Positions 7,429 through 15,796 of a stretch of DNA of 64,000 nt are shown in pieces. Every line of letters starts with the position of its first letter. The stretch's first letter is position 1. The stretch comes from Lewinellaceae bacterium (GTDB lineage: Bacteria > Bacteroidota > Bacteroidia > Chitinophagales > Saprospiraceae): positions 124,001-188,000 of the forward strand of contig JACJYI010000004.1 in NCBI GenBank assembly GCA_020636225.1, in the 5' to 3' direction. The translations under genes were made by a program, and so were the position numbers. Below the pieces are notes generated by a model that saw only the letters and a program-made list of their open reading frames with translations, had not been told where the DNA came from and searched no databases.

Positions 7429-8448
7429 ATGTCGACCAATCTCCACGCCATGATCCGCTACCGCATCCTGGATACCTGCTTCCGGGAGCGTCGCCATAAC
7501 AAGAGTTGGGAAGAGCTTGCTCAAGCCTGCGGGGATGCCTTGCGGGAATATCAGAGCAGCGACACCAAAGATCCTTCCCGCCGGACCATATTCGGTGACA
7601 TGGATACCATGAAGAGTGGCAAGCTCGGTTATGAAGCGCCGATCGTCCATTCCAGAAAATTGGGATATCATTACAACGATCCGGATTTCTCCATCTCCAA
7701 ACAACCCCTGACCGCTGAGGACAGGACCAATCTGGCTGATGCCCTGTTCATTCTCAAGCAGTTCAGAGGATTCAGTCACCTGGAGGGAATGGATGGGGTG
7801 ATCACCCATCTGGAACACGGCATTCTGGGAGAGGCCAGCCCCTTCAAGGAAGCCTTGCAAATGGACCAGGCCCGGCAATTCAAGGGATTGAAATGGATCG
7901 ACAGCCTGCTCCAGGCGGTGCGGGCCGAACAGCGTGTCCGTCTGGTCTACCGTCCCTTTAACTTCCCCGATGCCTATTCCACGGAGGTCAGTCCCTACCT
8001 GCTCAAGGAATACAACAACCGCTGGTTCCTCGCCGGGTATGACCACGGCAATGACCGTATCCAAAACTACGGGCTGGAGCGGATCGAAGATCTCACACGC
8101 CTCGAAACAGCCAATTTCACCTGCCCCGTCAACCTTCGGGAGCACTACCGACAGGTGGTCGGTGTGACCGTGCGGGCAGATCGCGAACTGGAACGCGTGG
8201 TCTTTCGAGCCATCCAGGAGCAGGCCTTCTACATCAACACCAAGCCTATTCATCACTCCCAGCGCGTATTGTCCGTCGCTCCGGAAAGTACCACCTTCGC
8301 GATCGATGTCATTCCCAACTTTGAGCTGGAAAGTATCCTGCTTTCCTATGGCGAGCGGATCGAAGTGCTCGAACCGGAGAGTCTGCGATTGCAGATGAAG
8401 GAACGGTATGAACAGGCCGCTCGCTTGTATGCAGAATGTTCGGAATAA
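7429..8448 (+). CDS. WYL-domain transcriptional regulator
   Basis: The 339-residue protein has an N-terminal helical region (residues about 1-75, MIRYRILDTCFRERRHNKSW onward) that would hold the DNA-binding helix-turn-helix. The middle is helical, and a WYL domain spans roughly residues 160-240 with LVYRPFNF, YLLKEYNNRWFLAGYD and NYGLERIEDL; the W-Y-L signature appears here as W-F-L. A C-terminal WCX-like extension follows (about 245-335). WYL proteins are ligand-sensing regulators often attached to defence and DNA-damage genes. Divergence from the nuclease genes and a shared inverted repeat suggest it controls both itself and the leftward cluster. The first ATG was chosen because it fits the predicted transcript start. 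Confidence 0.88.
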   Translation: MSTNLHAMIRYRILDTCFRERRHNKSWEELAQACGDALREYQSSDTKDPSRRTIFGDMDTMKSGKLGYEAPIVHSRKLGYHYNDPDFSISKQPLTAEDRTNLADALFILKQFRGFSHLEGMDGVITHLEHGILGEASPFKEALQMDQARQFKGLKWIDSLLQAVRAEQRVRLVYRPFNFPDAYSTEVSPYLLKEYNNRWFLAGYDHGNDRIQNYGLERIEDLTRLETANFTCPVNLREHYRQVVGVTVRADRELERVVFRAIQEQAFYINTKPIHHSQRVLSVAPESTTFAIDVIPNFELESILLSYGERIEVLEPESLRLQMKERYEQAARLYAECSE

Positions 8449-8800
8449 GCTCCGCCTCGGACTTACCAGATTCCTGTGTTCCTTTGTTCCAGGATTGGCG
8501 TTCGGTTTCAGGCGCCTGGCGGTTCAATGTTCAAGGAGCGAGCCTGGCGGCTCGTCTGTTCAAGGTTTAAGGTGATGGACGTTGAACCCTGAAGAACCCA
8601 TCCTTCAGGTGTGCTTTTTACTTGCCGGAGAATGGTTCCTGTGTTCCTTGGTTCCAGGTTGGATTCTTGATTGGTAGACGGTTTCAAGCGCCTGGAGGTT
8701 CAATACACCATAGACTTTGAACCTTAAACCGCGTGCTCGTCAGAGCATCGCTTGAACCTTGAACCGTCAGGTTATTTACAGGGCGTACGGCCAGTATCAC
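8449..8800. repeat. Intergenic region with an imperfect 60-65 base direct repeat and TTCAA-rich motifs
   Basis: No gene is visible. Unit one (about 8471-8529) and unit two (about 8637-8705) share TTCCTGTGTTCCTT-GTTCCAGG and, further on, GGTTTCA-GCGCCTGG-GGTTCAAT. Between and after them are GTTCAAGG and CTTGAACCTTGAACC motifs in both orientations. The same TTCAA/TTGAA vocabulary returns at 45970-46115, so this is a dispersed intergenic repeat family rather than a local accident. Confidence 0.6.
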
Positions 8801-9667
8801 TCACAACTCCCGCGCCGCAAACGTATCGCCCTGACGCATGTCCCCGGTCTTCATGCCAAGGGTGAGCCAGCGCATCCTTTGCTCCGAACTGCCATGGGTG
8901 AAGGACTCCGGGACCACATACCCCCGACTGCGCATCTGGATGCGATCGTCACCGATCGCCTGGGCCGCAGTCAGCGCCTCTTCCAGGTCACCCTCCTCCA
9001 GAAAATTCTTCATCTTCTGGGCATGGTGGACCCACACGCCAGCCAGGAAGTCTGCCTGGAGCTCCAGCCGCACGGACAGGTCATTGGCCGCTGCCTGGGG
9101 CAGCCTGGCTTGCTGCTGACTGACCTGCCCCGTGATGCCCAGCAGATTCTGCACATGATGCGCCACCTCATGGGCTACCACATAGGCCATGGCAAAGTCG
9201 CCACTGGCGCCAAACCGATTCTTTAGTTCCTGATAAAATCCAAGATCGATATAGACCTTCTGGTCGGCCGGACAGTAGAACGGGCCCATTGCCGAACTGG
9301 CATAACCACAAGCCGATCGGTCCTGGTCCGTAAACAGGACGAGGGTCGGATGCGGATAGCTTCTTCCCAGTTGTTCGGGAAACAACTTGTCCCACACATC
9401 CTCGGTGTCCTTTAGCACCACACCTACAAAGGCGGCCAGTTCGTCATCCGCCGTGCCAGCCTGCTGAACACCGCCGGCTTCCGTGGCGACACCTCCACCT
9501 CCTCCCTGGAATTGGGACAGCAACTGGGCGGGATCCTGCCCCAGCAACAGGCCAATAATGATGATCAGGATCGAACCGATCCCGAGTCCGGCACCCACTT
9601 TCTTCGCACTGGTGCCTTTCCGTCGATCATCAACATTCTGACTGGATTCTCTGCCTTGCCATTTCAT
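8801..9667 (-). CDS. ypfJ: YpfJ-like neutral zinc metallopeptidase
   Basis: The 288-residue protein matches the YpfJ/KPN_02809 family in length and order: a short cytoplasmic start (MKWQGRESSQNVDDRRKGTS), one membrane helix (about residues 25-43), a Gly-rich linker and an extracytoplasmic protease domain. The zinc motif VVAHEVAHHVQN places HEVAH at residues 166-170, and ELQADFLAGVW offers the third ligand. Cysteines in CGYASSAMGPFYCP are also typical of the family. The substrate is unknown. It faces polA, with about 100 bases between their starts that must hold divergent promoters. Confidence 0.88.
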   Translation of the reverse strand: MKWQGRESSQNVDDRRKGTSAKKVGAGLGIGSILIIIIGLLLGQDPAQLLSQFQGGGGGVATEAGGVQQAGTADDELAAFVGVVLKDTEDVWDKLFPEQLGRSYPHPTLVLFTDQDRSACGYASSAMGPFYCPADQKVYIDLGFYQELKNRFGASGDFAMAYVVAHEVAHHVQNLLGITGQVSQQQARLPQAAANDLSVRLELQADFLAGVWVHHAQKMKNFLEEGDLEEALTAAQAIGDDRIQMRSRGYVVPESFTHGSSEQRMRWLTLGMKTGDMRQGDTFAAREL

Positions 9668-9767
9668 GTGCGTATCAATTGTTCATCCGAAGATAAGGCC
9701 CACCCCGGATTCCCCATTTCCCTGCCTCAATTTTCCGTTATCTTGCAGCCTAACCACCCCTCTTTTC

Positions 9768-12551
9768 ATGGCTGATAAAAAGCTATTCCTCCTCGACGGG
9801 CACGCGCTGGTCTACCGCGCCCATTTCTCATTTATCGCCCGACCACTGATCAACTCCAAAGGCTGGAACACCTCTGCCGTGACCGGATTTGTGAACACGC
9901 TGTGGGACATCATGCAGAATGAAAAGCCCACCCATCTCGCCGTATCCTTCGATCTCTCCGGCCCCACCTTCAGGCATGTCATGTATCCGGAATACAAGGC
10001 GCAACGCGAAGAACAACCTGAAGATATCAGCTTTGCCCTGCCCTGGATCCGGGATATCATCCGGGCCTGGCATATCCCGGTCGTCGAGCTGGAAGGCTAT
10101 GAAGCCGACGATGTGATCGGCACCCTGGCCAAGCAGGCCGAAAAGGAAGGGTTCACCGTCTATATGGTCACCCCGGACAAGGATTACGGCCAGCTGGTGT
10201 CCGACAAGGTGTTCATGTACAAACCCTCCCGCCAGGGTAATGGCGTAGAGATCCTCGGTGAGAAAGAGATCTGCGAGATCTGGAATATCCAGCATGTCGA
10301 CCAGGTCGTGGACATGCTCGGCCTTCAGGGCGACAGCGTGGATAACATCCCCGGCGTGCCGGGCATTGGCCCGAAAACCGCTGCCAAACTCCTGGAAGAG
10401 TTCGGCTCGGTGGAAAACCTGCTGGAAAACGCCGATCAGGTCAAAGGCAAGAATGGCGAACGACTGGTCGAATTTCGCGATCAGGCCATCCTGTCCAAGA
10501 CGTTGGCCCGGATCGACACCCAGGCACCGATCACCTTCGATGCCACTGACTTCAATCTCGACCCACCTGACCGGAAGAAACTCTCCGAGCTGTTTCGCGA
10601 ACTGGAGTTCCGCTCCCTGGCCAACAAGATCCTTGGCGAAGAACAGGTCCAGTCCGGACATCAGGGCGATCTGTTCGGCGGGGAGGTCACGGTCAGTGAT
10701 CCTGTCCAGGCACCCGCCGCCCATTCCGTAGCGACCAGCAATATCCATTCCGTCGGCCATACCTACCATCTTGCAGATACACCCGCGAAACGAAAGGACC
10801 TGATCAACAAACTGAATGCCGTAAAACAGATCTGTTTCGACACGGAAACAACCGACGTCGATGCCATGCTCGCCGAGATCGTGGGCATGTCCTTCGCCAT
10901 CGAACCCCATGAAGCCTGGTACGTCCCTGTGCCAGCTGATCAGGAGGACGCCAAAAAGCTGGTCGCCGAGTTCAAACCGATCTTCGAAAATCCCGGAATA
11001 GCCAAGATCGGCCAGAACATCAAATACGATGCGGAGATCCTCAAATGGTACGATATCAACCTTCAGGGCGAGTATCTCGACACCATGGTGGCCCACTATC
11101 TACTGGAACCCGATCTGCGGCACGGCATGGATTACCTGGCTGAAACGTATTTGAAATACCAGCCTGTCAGCATCACCAGCCTGATCGGAAAAAAGGGGGT
11201 GCGCCAACTGTCCATGCGGGATGTAGAGGTTGAAAAGGTAGCCGAATATGCCGCAGAGGATGCGGATATCACCCTGCAATTGTACCACTACCTCTGGCCC
11301 CGGATCCAGTCTGAAAACCTGGAGAACCTGTACAACACCATGGAAGGTCCGCTGATCCGTGTCCTTACTGAAATGGAATTCAATGGGATCCGCCTGGACA
11401 GTGATTTCCTGGCAGCCTATTCCATCGAACTCGATAAGGAGATCCAGGAAACGGAGCGCACCGTCTACAAGATGGCCGGATCGGCCTTCAATATGTCTTC
11501 CCCAAAACAGGTGGGTGAGATCCTCTTCGACCGGATGAAGATCCCCTACCGATGGAGCAAGACCAAGTCCGGCCAGTATAGTACGGATGAAGAGAAGCTG
11601 ACCGAACTGGCGCCGGACAATCCCATTGTCGACCAGATCCTGCGCTATCGCGGACTGACCAAATTGAAATCCACTTATGTCGATGCCCTGCCCAAAATGG
11701 TCAATCCACGTACCGGGCGCATCCATTCCTCTTTCAACCAGACTATAGCGGCTACCGGACGGCTCAGCTCGAACAATCCCAACCTGCAGAATATTCCCAT
11801 CCGAACCGAGGAAGGCAGGAAGGTCCGGGAAGCCTTCATCCCCCGCGATGAAGATCATCTTCTGCTGGCGGCCGACTATAGCCAGATCGAATTGCGACTG
11901 ATCGCCCATATCAGTGACGACCAAGCGATGCTGGCGGCCTTCCAGGCCGGTCATGATATCCATTCCGCAACCGCAGCCAACGTGTACGGGGTTCCCCTTG
12001 AGGAGGTGACAAGTGATCAGCGTCGCAATGCCAAGACGGTCAATTTCTCCATCATTTACGGGGCCGGTGCCACCAACCTCAGTCGCCAGCTGAACATCTC
12101 CCGCAAGGAGGCCAGCGAACTGATCGAAGCCTACTTCGCCCAATTCCAGGGACTGAAGAACTACATGGAACAGACCGTTGAATTCGCCCGGGAAAAAGGC
12201 TACGTGGAAACCTTGCTGGGTCGTCGTCGGTTCCTGAGGGATATCAATTCCAAAAGTGGCCTCGAGCGCAGCAATGCCGAGCGAATGGCCATCAATACAC
12301 CCATTCAGGGCACCGCAGCCGACATGATCAAAGTGGCCATGATCCGGATCCAGGAAGCCCTTGAAGCCGGCAATTTTCGGACGAAGATGATCCTCCAGGT
12401 GCATGATGAACTGGTCTTCGATGTCTACAAGCCTGAGCTGGACAAGGTCAGTCCCCTGATCGAAGACCTGATGAAACATGCCATTCCGAACCTCAAGGTG
12501 CCCATCCTGGTGGGCATGGGAACAGGCACCAACTGGCTGGAAGCGCATTGA
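9768..12551 (+). CDS. polA: DNA polymerase I with 5' nuclease and intact 3'-5' proofreading domains
   Basis: The 927-residue product fills gaps during repair and Okazaki fragment maturation. The start at 9768 (MADKKLFLLDGHALVYRAHF) was preferred to an upstream in-frame start because the 5' nuclease domain begins there; TATCTTGC about 30 bases upstream is a near-consensus -7 element. The 5' nuclease domain spans about 1-290. The exonuclease domain (about 370-545) keeps its acidic residues in CFDTETTD, NIKYDAEI and YAAEDADI. In the polymerase domain motif A reads AADYSQIELRLIAHISD, motif B RRNAKTVNFSIIYG and motif C LQVHDELVFD. The gene for the GT51 protein follows after 16 bases. Confidence 0.97.
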   Translation: MADKKLFLLDGHALVYRAHFSFIARPLINSKGWNTSAVTGFVNTLWDIMQNEKPTHLAVSFDLSGPTFRHVMYPEYKAQREEQPEDISFALPWIRDIIRAWHIPVVELEGYEADDVIGTLAKQAEKEGFTVYMVTPDKDYGQLVSDKVFMYKPSRQGNGVEILGEKEICEIWNIQHVDQVVDMLGLQGDSVDNIPGVPGIGPKTAAKLLEEFGSVENLLENADQVKGKNGERLVEFRDQAILSKTLARIDTQAPITFDATDFNLDPPDRKKLSELFRELEFRSLANKILGEEQVQSGHQGDLFGGEVTVSDPVQAPAAHSVATSNIHSVGHTYHLADTPAKRKDLINKLNAVKQICFDTETTDVDAMLAEIVGMSFAIEPHEAWYVPVPADQEDAKKLVAEFKPIFENPGIAKIGQNIKYDAEILKWYDINLQGEYLDTMVAHYLLEPDLRHGMDYLAETYLKYQPVSITSLIGKKGVRQLSMRDVEVEKVAEYAAEDADITLQLYHYLWPRIQSENLENLYNTMEGPLIRVLTEMEFNGIRLDSDFLAAYSIELDKEIQETERTVYKMAGSAFNMSSPKQVGEILFDRMKIPYRWSKTKSGQYSTDEEKLTELAPDNPIVDQILRYRGLTKLKSTYVDALPKMVNPRTGRIHSSFNQTIAATGRLSSNNPNLQNIPIRTEEGRKVREAFIPRDEDHLLLAADYSQIELRLIAHISDDQAMLAAFQAGHDIHSATAANVYGVPLEEVTSDQRRNAKTVNFSIIYGAGATNLSRQLNISRKEASELIEAYFAQFQGLKNYMEQTVEFAREKGYVETLLGRRRFLRDINSKSGLERSNAERMAINTPIQGTAADMIKVAMIRIQEALEAGNFRTKMILQVHDELVFDVYKPELDKVSPLIEDLMKHAIPNLKVPILVGMGTGTNWLEAH

Positions 12552-12567
12552 TACATAAAGCCGGAGC

Positions 12568-14571
12568 ATGAATCAACAAGATCGGCGCATCTGGATGCGA
12601 AGGATCGTTCGCGGTACCGGCCTGCTTCTGGCAGGGTTGCTTATCCTGTATTTTATCGTCCGCCAGCAGCAGTTGGCGCGGGCCGTCACGATGGTTGAGA
12701 ATCGATTTCACCAGCGCATGGGTGGTGTCCTGGATATCCATGAAGCCCGTTTCAGTAACTGGCGCACCGCTGAACTCTCCGGTATTTCCCTCCAGTCGCC
12801 TTCCGGAGACACCCTGTTCACCCTGGACAGGATGGCTGTCAAGATCCGATTCTGGCCACTCCTCACCGGGCGGGTGCTTCCTGCATCCGTCACTATGGAA
12901 GGAGGGATGGTCAACCTTATTTATTGTGATTCCCTGGAGACCAACTACCTCTGGTTGACCAGTCGAGACACCACCGTTGCCTCGACAACGCGAACCAATC
13001 AGGATGTGCATCTGAATGACCGCATCGGATCCATGATCGACCAGGTCTTCCGTTGGCTGCCAGATCAGGTCGACTGGCAGGACCTGACCATCCGATTGGA
13101 CTATGTCGGGAATATCTATCAGCTTACGGCTGATCAGGTGAGCCTGGACAAGGGAGCCGTTCAGGCCCGTTTTTCGCTGGTCAGTCCACTACTTGACCAG
13201 CACGGCGTAGTATCCGGGACGTTGGATCGCCGGAATCGCCAGTTTGACCTGACGCTGTCCGGACAGGATGGCCAATATTTGACCTTGCCCGGCGCCTATG
13301 AGATGGGCGGACTGTGGACTGCGCTGGCCGATGCACGCCTTAGTTTGTCGGGATTCCGGACAAGTGGCAGACAATTATCCGTCCATATCGATGGTCGGAC
13401 AGATCGTCTGCTGATCGCCCATCCCCGGCTGGCCGACACACTGATCACCCTGCCCCTCCTGGCCATGAATACGGCCTGGCGGATCGGCGCTCATGACATT
13501 GACCTCGACTCCACCAGCACCTGGACCATCGACCAGGTGACCGGTCGGATAGGTGGCTCACTCCGACTGGATCCCGGTCGGGCACTTGCCATGCAGGTTC
13601 GTATTCCACCTGTTCCAGCCCCGGCATTTTTTGCATCCCTGCCCGGCGGGATGTTCGGGCAATTGGAAGGGCTCCAGACAGAAGGCAGTCTGACCTACTC
13701 CTTCGACCTGTACATCGATGAGAATGATCTGGACAAGACGGTGCTTCACAGCCGGTTGACGCCTGACCGATTCCGGATCATCCAATATGGCAAGACGGAT
13801 CTGCGCATGATGAATGGCTCCTTCCTTCATCAGGTCTATGAGGATGATCGACTGGCAGCCCAATTCCTGGTCGGACCGGAAAACCCGGATTTCACGCCAC
13901 TGGAATCCATCTCCCCTTTCCTTCGGGATGCCATCCTGACCTGCGAGGACCCGTCCTTCTTTTCCCACAGGGGATTTCTGGAGGAAGCCATGCGCGAATC
14001 CCTGATCCAGAATATACGGGAGAAACGCTTTGCCCGGGGCGGGAGTACCATCAGCATGCAATTGGTCAAGAATGTCTTCCTGAATCGCAAGAAATTCCTG
14101 GCCCGAAAGGTCCAGGAGATCCTGCTGGTCTGGCTGATCGAAGGCCAGCGCCTGACCAGCAAGGAGCGCATGTTTGAAGTGTACCTCAACCTGATCGAAT
14201 GGGGACCGGGCATCTATGGGGTTCGACAGGCGGCCCAGTTCTACTTCAGGAAGTCGCCCGCCGAGCTGGACCTGGCCGAAGCCATATTCCTGGCCAGCAT
14301 TGTCCCCAAACCCAAGAAGTATCGCTGGTATTTCGAGGGAGATCAACTGCGTCCCCAGTGGCAGGACTTCAACCGGTTCATTGCCAACCGGATGGCCTCA
14401 CGAGGCTTGATCCCGCCGGTGGACTCCACCGGATTTACCGGCCAGATCACCCTCCTCGGTCCGGCAGCCAGTACACTGTCCATACCAGACTCAACCGGGA
14501 TGGATTCCCTGTTGATCCAGCCCCTCGATCTCCTTCCGGCCGACTGGCCTATCACCCAGGATTCGCTGTAA
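12568..14571 (+). CDS. Monofunctional GT51 peptidoglycan transglycosylase with a large N-terminal extension
   Basis: The 667-residue protein has one membrane helix (about residues 14-30) and a long extracytoplasmic region (about 40-430) resembling the repetitive beta structure of AsmA-like proteins. A GT51 glycosyltransferase domain follows (about 440-620). GT51 motifs are all present: CEDPSFFSHRG with the catalytic Glu, RGGSTISMQLVKNVFL, KVQEILLVWLIE, LNLIEWGPGIYGVRQAA and FLASIVPKPKKYRWY. No transpeptidase domain follows, so it polymerises glycan strands from lipid II but does not cross-link. Canonical MtgA is only about 240 residues, so the N-terminal part is a notable addition. It is probably co-transcribed with polA. 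Confidence 0.85.
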   Translation: MNQQDRRIWMRRIVRGTGLLLAGLLILYFIVRQQQLARAVTMVENRFHQRMGGVLDIHEARFSNWRTAELSGISLQSPSGDTLFTLDRMAVKIRFWPLLTGRVLPASVTMEGGMVNLIYCDSLETNYLWLTSRDTTVASTTRTNQDVHLNDRIGSMIDQVFRWLPDQVDWQDLTIRLDYVGNIYQLTADQVSLDKGAVQARFSLVSPLLDQHGVVSGTLDRRNRQFDLTLSGQDGQYLTLPGAYEMGGLWTALADARLSLSGFRTSGRQLSVHIDGRTDRLLIAHPRLADTLITLPLLAMNTAWRIGAHDIDLDSTSTWTIDQVTGRIGGSLRLDPGRALAMQVRIPPVPAPAFFASLPGGMFGQLEGLQTEGSLTYSFDLYIDENDLDKTVLHSRLTPDRFRIIQYGKTDLRMMNGSFLHQVYEDDRLAAQFLVGPENPDFTPLESISPFLRDAILTCEDPSFFSHRGFLEEAMRESLIQNIREKRFARGGSTISMQLVKNVFLNRKKFLARKVQEILLVWLIEGQRLTSKERMFEVYLNLIEWGPGIYGVRQAAQFYFRKSPAELDLAEAIFLASIVPKPKKYRWYFEGDQLRPQWQDFNRFIANRMASRGLIPPVDSTGFTGQITLLGPAASTLSIPDSTGMDSLLIQPLDLLPADWPITQDSL

Positions 14572-14602
14572 GCTCGACCGGACATCACCGACCGGAATCC
14601 GC

Positions 14603-14610
14603 TATCTTTG
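14603..14610 (+). promoter_or_regulatory. -7 promoter element TATCTTTG
   Basis: This is an exact match to TAnnTTTG, ending 4 bases before the ATG at 14615. Transcription would start almost at the start codon, giving a leaderless or nearly leaderless message. Confidence 0.5.
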
Positions 14611-14614
14611 ACCG

Positions 14615-15604
14615 ATGAACCATTGGATAACCTCCCTCATGCTGGTCCTGGCCGGATCGCCTCTTTTTGCACAGTTTGCCAGCTATACATACGTCACGGA
14701 TCGGCGGTTTGAGGATCCCACCGATCTGATCGGCTGGCAATTCAGGCCTTCTGAGCTGGAGATCCCTGATGTCCGCAAATCGGCATTTGGACCTGGTGAA
14801 TACAGCTTCGGTGTCACCCAGAACAACCTGTTCATCGAAGGCCCGGATATCGCGGGCGTGTACAGCATCAACAATATCAATCCGGCAGAGTACGGCTACA
14901 TCCTCAACCTGATGAATGCCCGCAACCCTACCCTGCAGGGGCATCTCAAGGTCATTCTCAACAAATACCGGCAGGCAGACGCCGTGATCTTCAAGCGTTC
15001 GCCGAATGACAAGGAGATCATCTTCTGGTTGCCATTGCTCTCCCGGGCAGAATACGACCAGCGCGGAGCCTGGTATACCGACCGCAGGGAACTGCCCATA
15101 GCGGAACCCGACTCGTTGTGGGGACAGTCCATCATGCCGTTCATGGTCATCGACCTGATCGAGAACAAACAGCAGCTCCTCTCTCTGGATGACAGTACGT
15201 CCTTCAGGTTTACGCGGGAGATCGTGCATACCTTGAAAAAGAAAAAACTGAAAAAGAAGGAGGTCGATCTGATCGACTCCCTCGAACTGACCATCGAGGA
15301 CCTGCTGGCCGACAGTGCCCTGCTGGCCGAAACCGGCGCCAGGATCGAGACCGATATCATAGACTACCTCACTTTCAAGACCCGGATCCTGTTCGATGAT
15401 GGCGGGACAGAATGGGTCAACAAGCGCTATGTGGTGACTGGTGTCAATGAGAAAGAGGACAAGCGAGCACCTGAAGGAGGCGACCGCTACCTGCTGGAGA
15501 TCACATTGAAGAATGATGACCCCATCTTCCTCTATCTGGACACATGGCATATGGTCAGCCGTATCGAATGGCGGGAAAAGATCTATCTCTCCCGAGGGTA
15601 TTAG
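14615..15604 (+). CDS. Exported protein of unknown function
   Basis: The 329-residue product has a signal peptide (MNHWITSLMLVLAGSPLFAQ). The mature part shows beta-rich stretches, a Lys-rich helix near residues 206-217 (HTLKKKKLKKKEVD) and a C-terminal beta region ending WHMVSRIEWREKIYLSRGY. No family is recognised. No transmembrane segment follows the signal peptide, so it is probably periplasmic or outer-membrane associated. Its own promoter element sits just upstream, and the gene after it is separated by about 190 bases with nothing else visible. Confidence 0.7.
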   Translation: MNHWITSLMLVLAGSPLFAQFASYTYVTDRRFEDPTDLIGWQFRPSELEIPDVRKSAFGPGEYSFGVTQNNLFIEGPDIAGVYSINNINPAEYGYILNLMNARNPTLQGHLKVILNKYRQADAVIFKRSPNDKEIIFWLPLLSRAEYDQRGAWYTDRRELPIAEPDSLWGQSIMPFMVIDLIENKQQLLSLDDSTSFRFTREIVHTLKKKKLKKKEVDLIDSLELTIEDLLADSALLAETGARIETDIIDYLTFKTRILFDDGGTEWVNKRYVVTGVNEKEDKRAPEGGDRYLLEITLKNDDPIFLYLDTWHMVSRIEWREKIYLSRGY

Positions 15605-15796
15605 GTCAATGCTGCAGTCTGGACAGCCGCATCCCCGATCTGACTGATCCATTTCCCAACCTGAGGATTTGTCTGGAAGGAGCGGTCTCTTGACCCCCCG
15701 TATTCCCTTGGGAAGCGGGATGATGTTCATCCTTGCGAATTCGCCTCATTCCCCGTACTTTACGGGCCTTTTCTGCACAACTCAAGAGAGAAAACC

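Noticed and set aside
9666..9767. N-terminal extension of polA
   Set aside because: The 34 extra residues are not conserved-looking, overlap the region where both divergent promoters must lie, and the 5' nuclease domain begins at the ATG at 9768.
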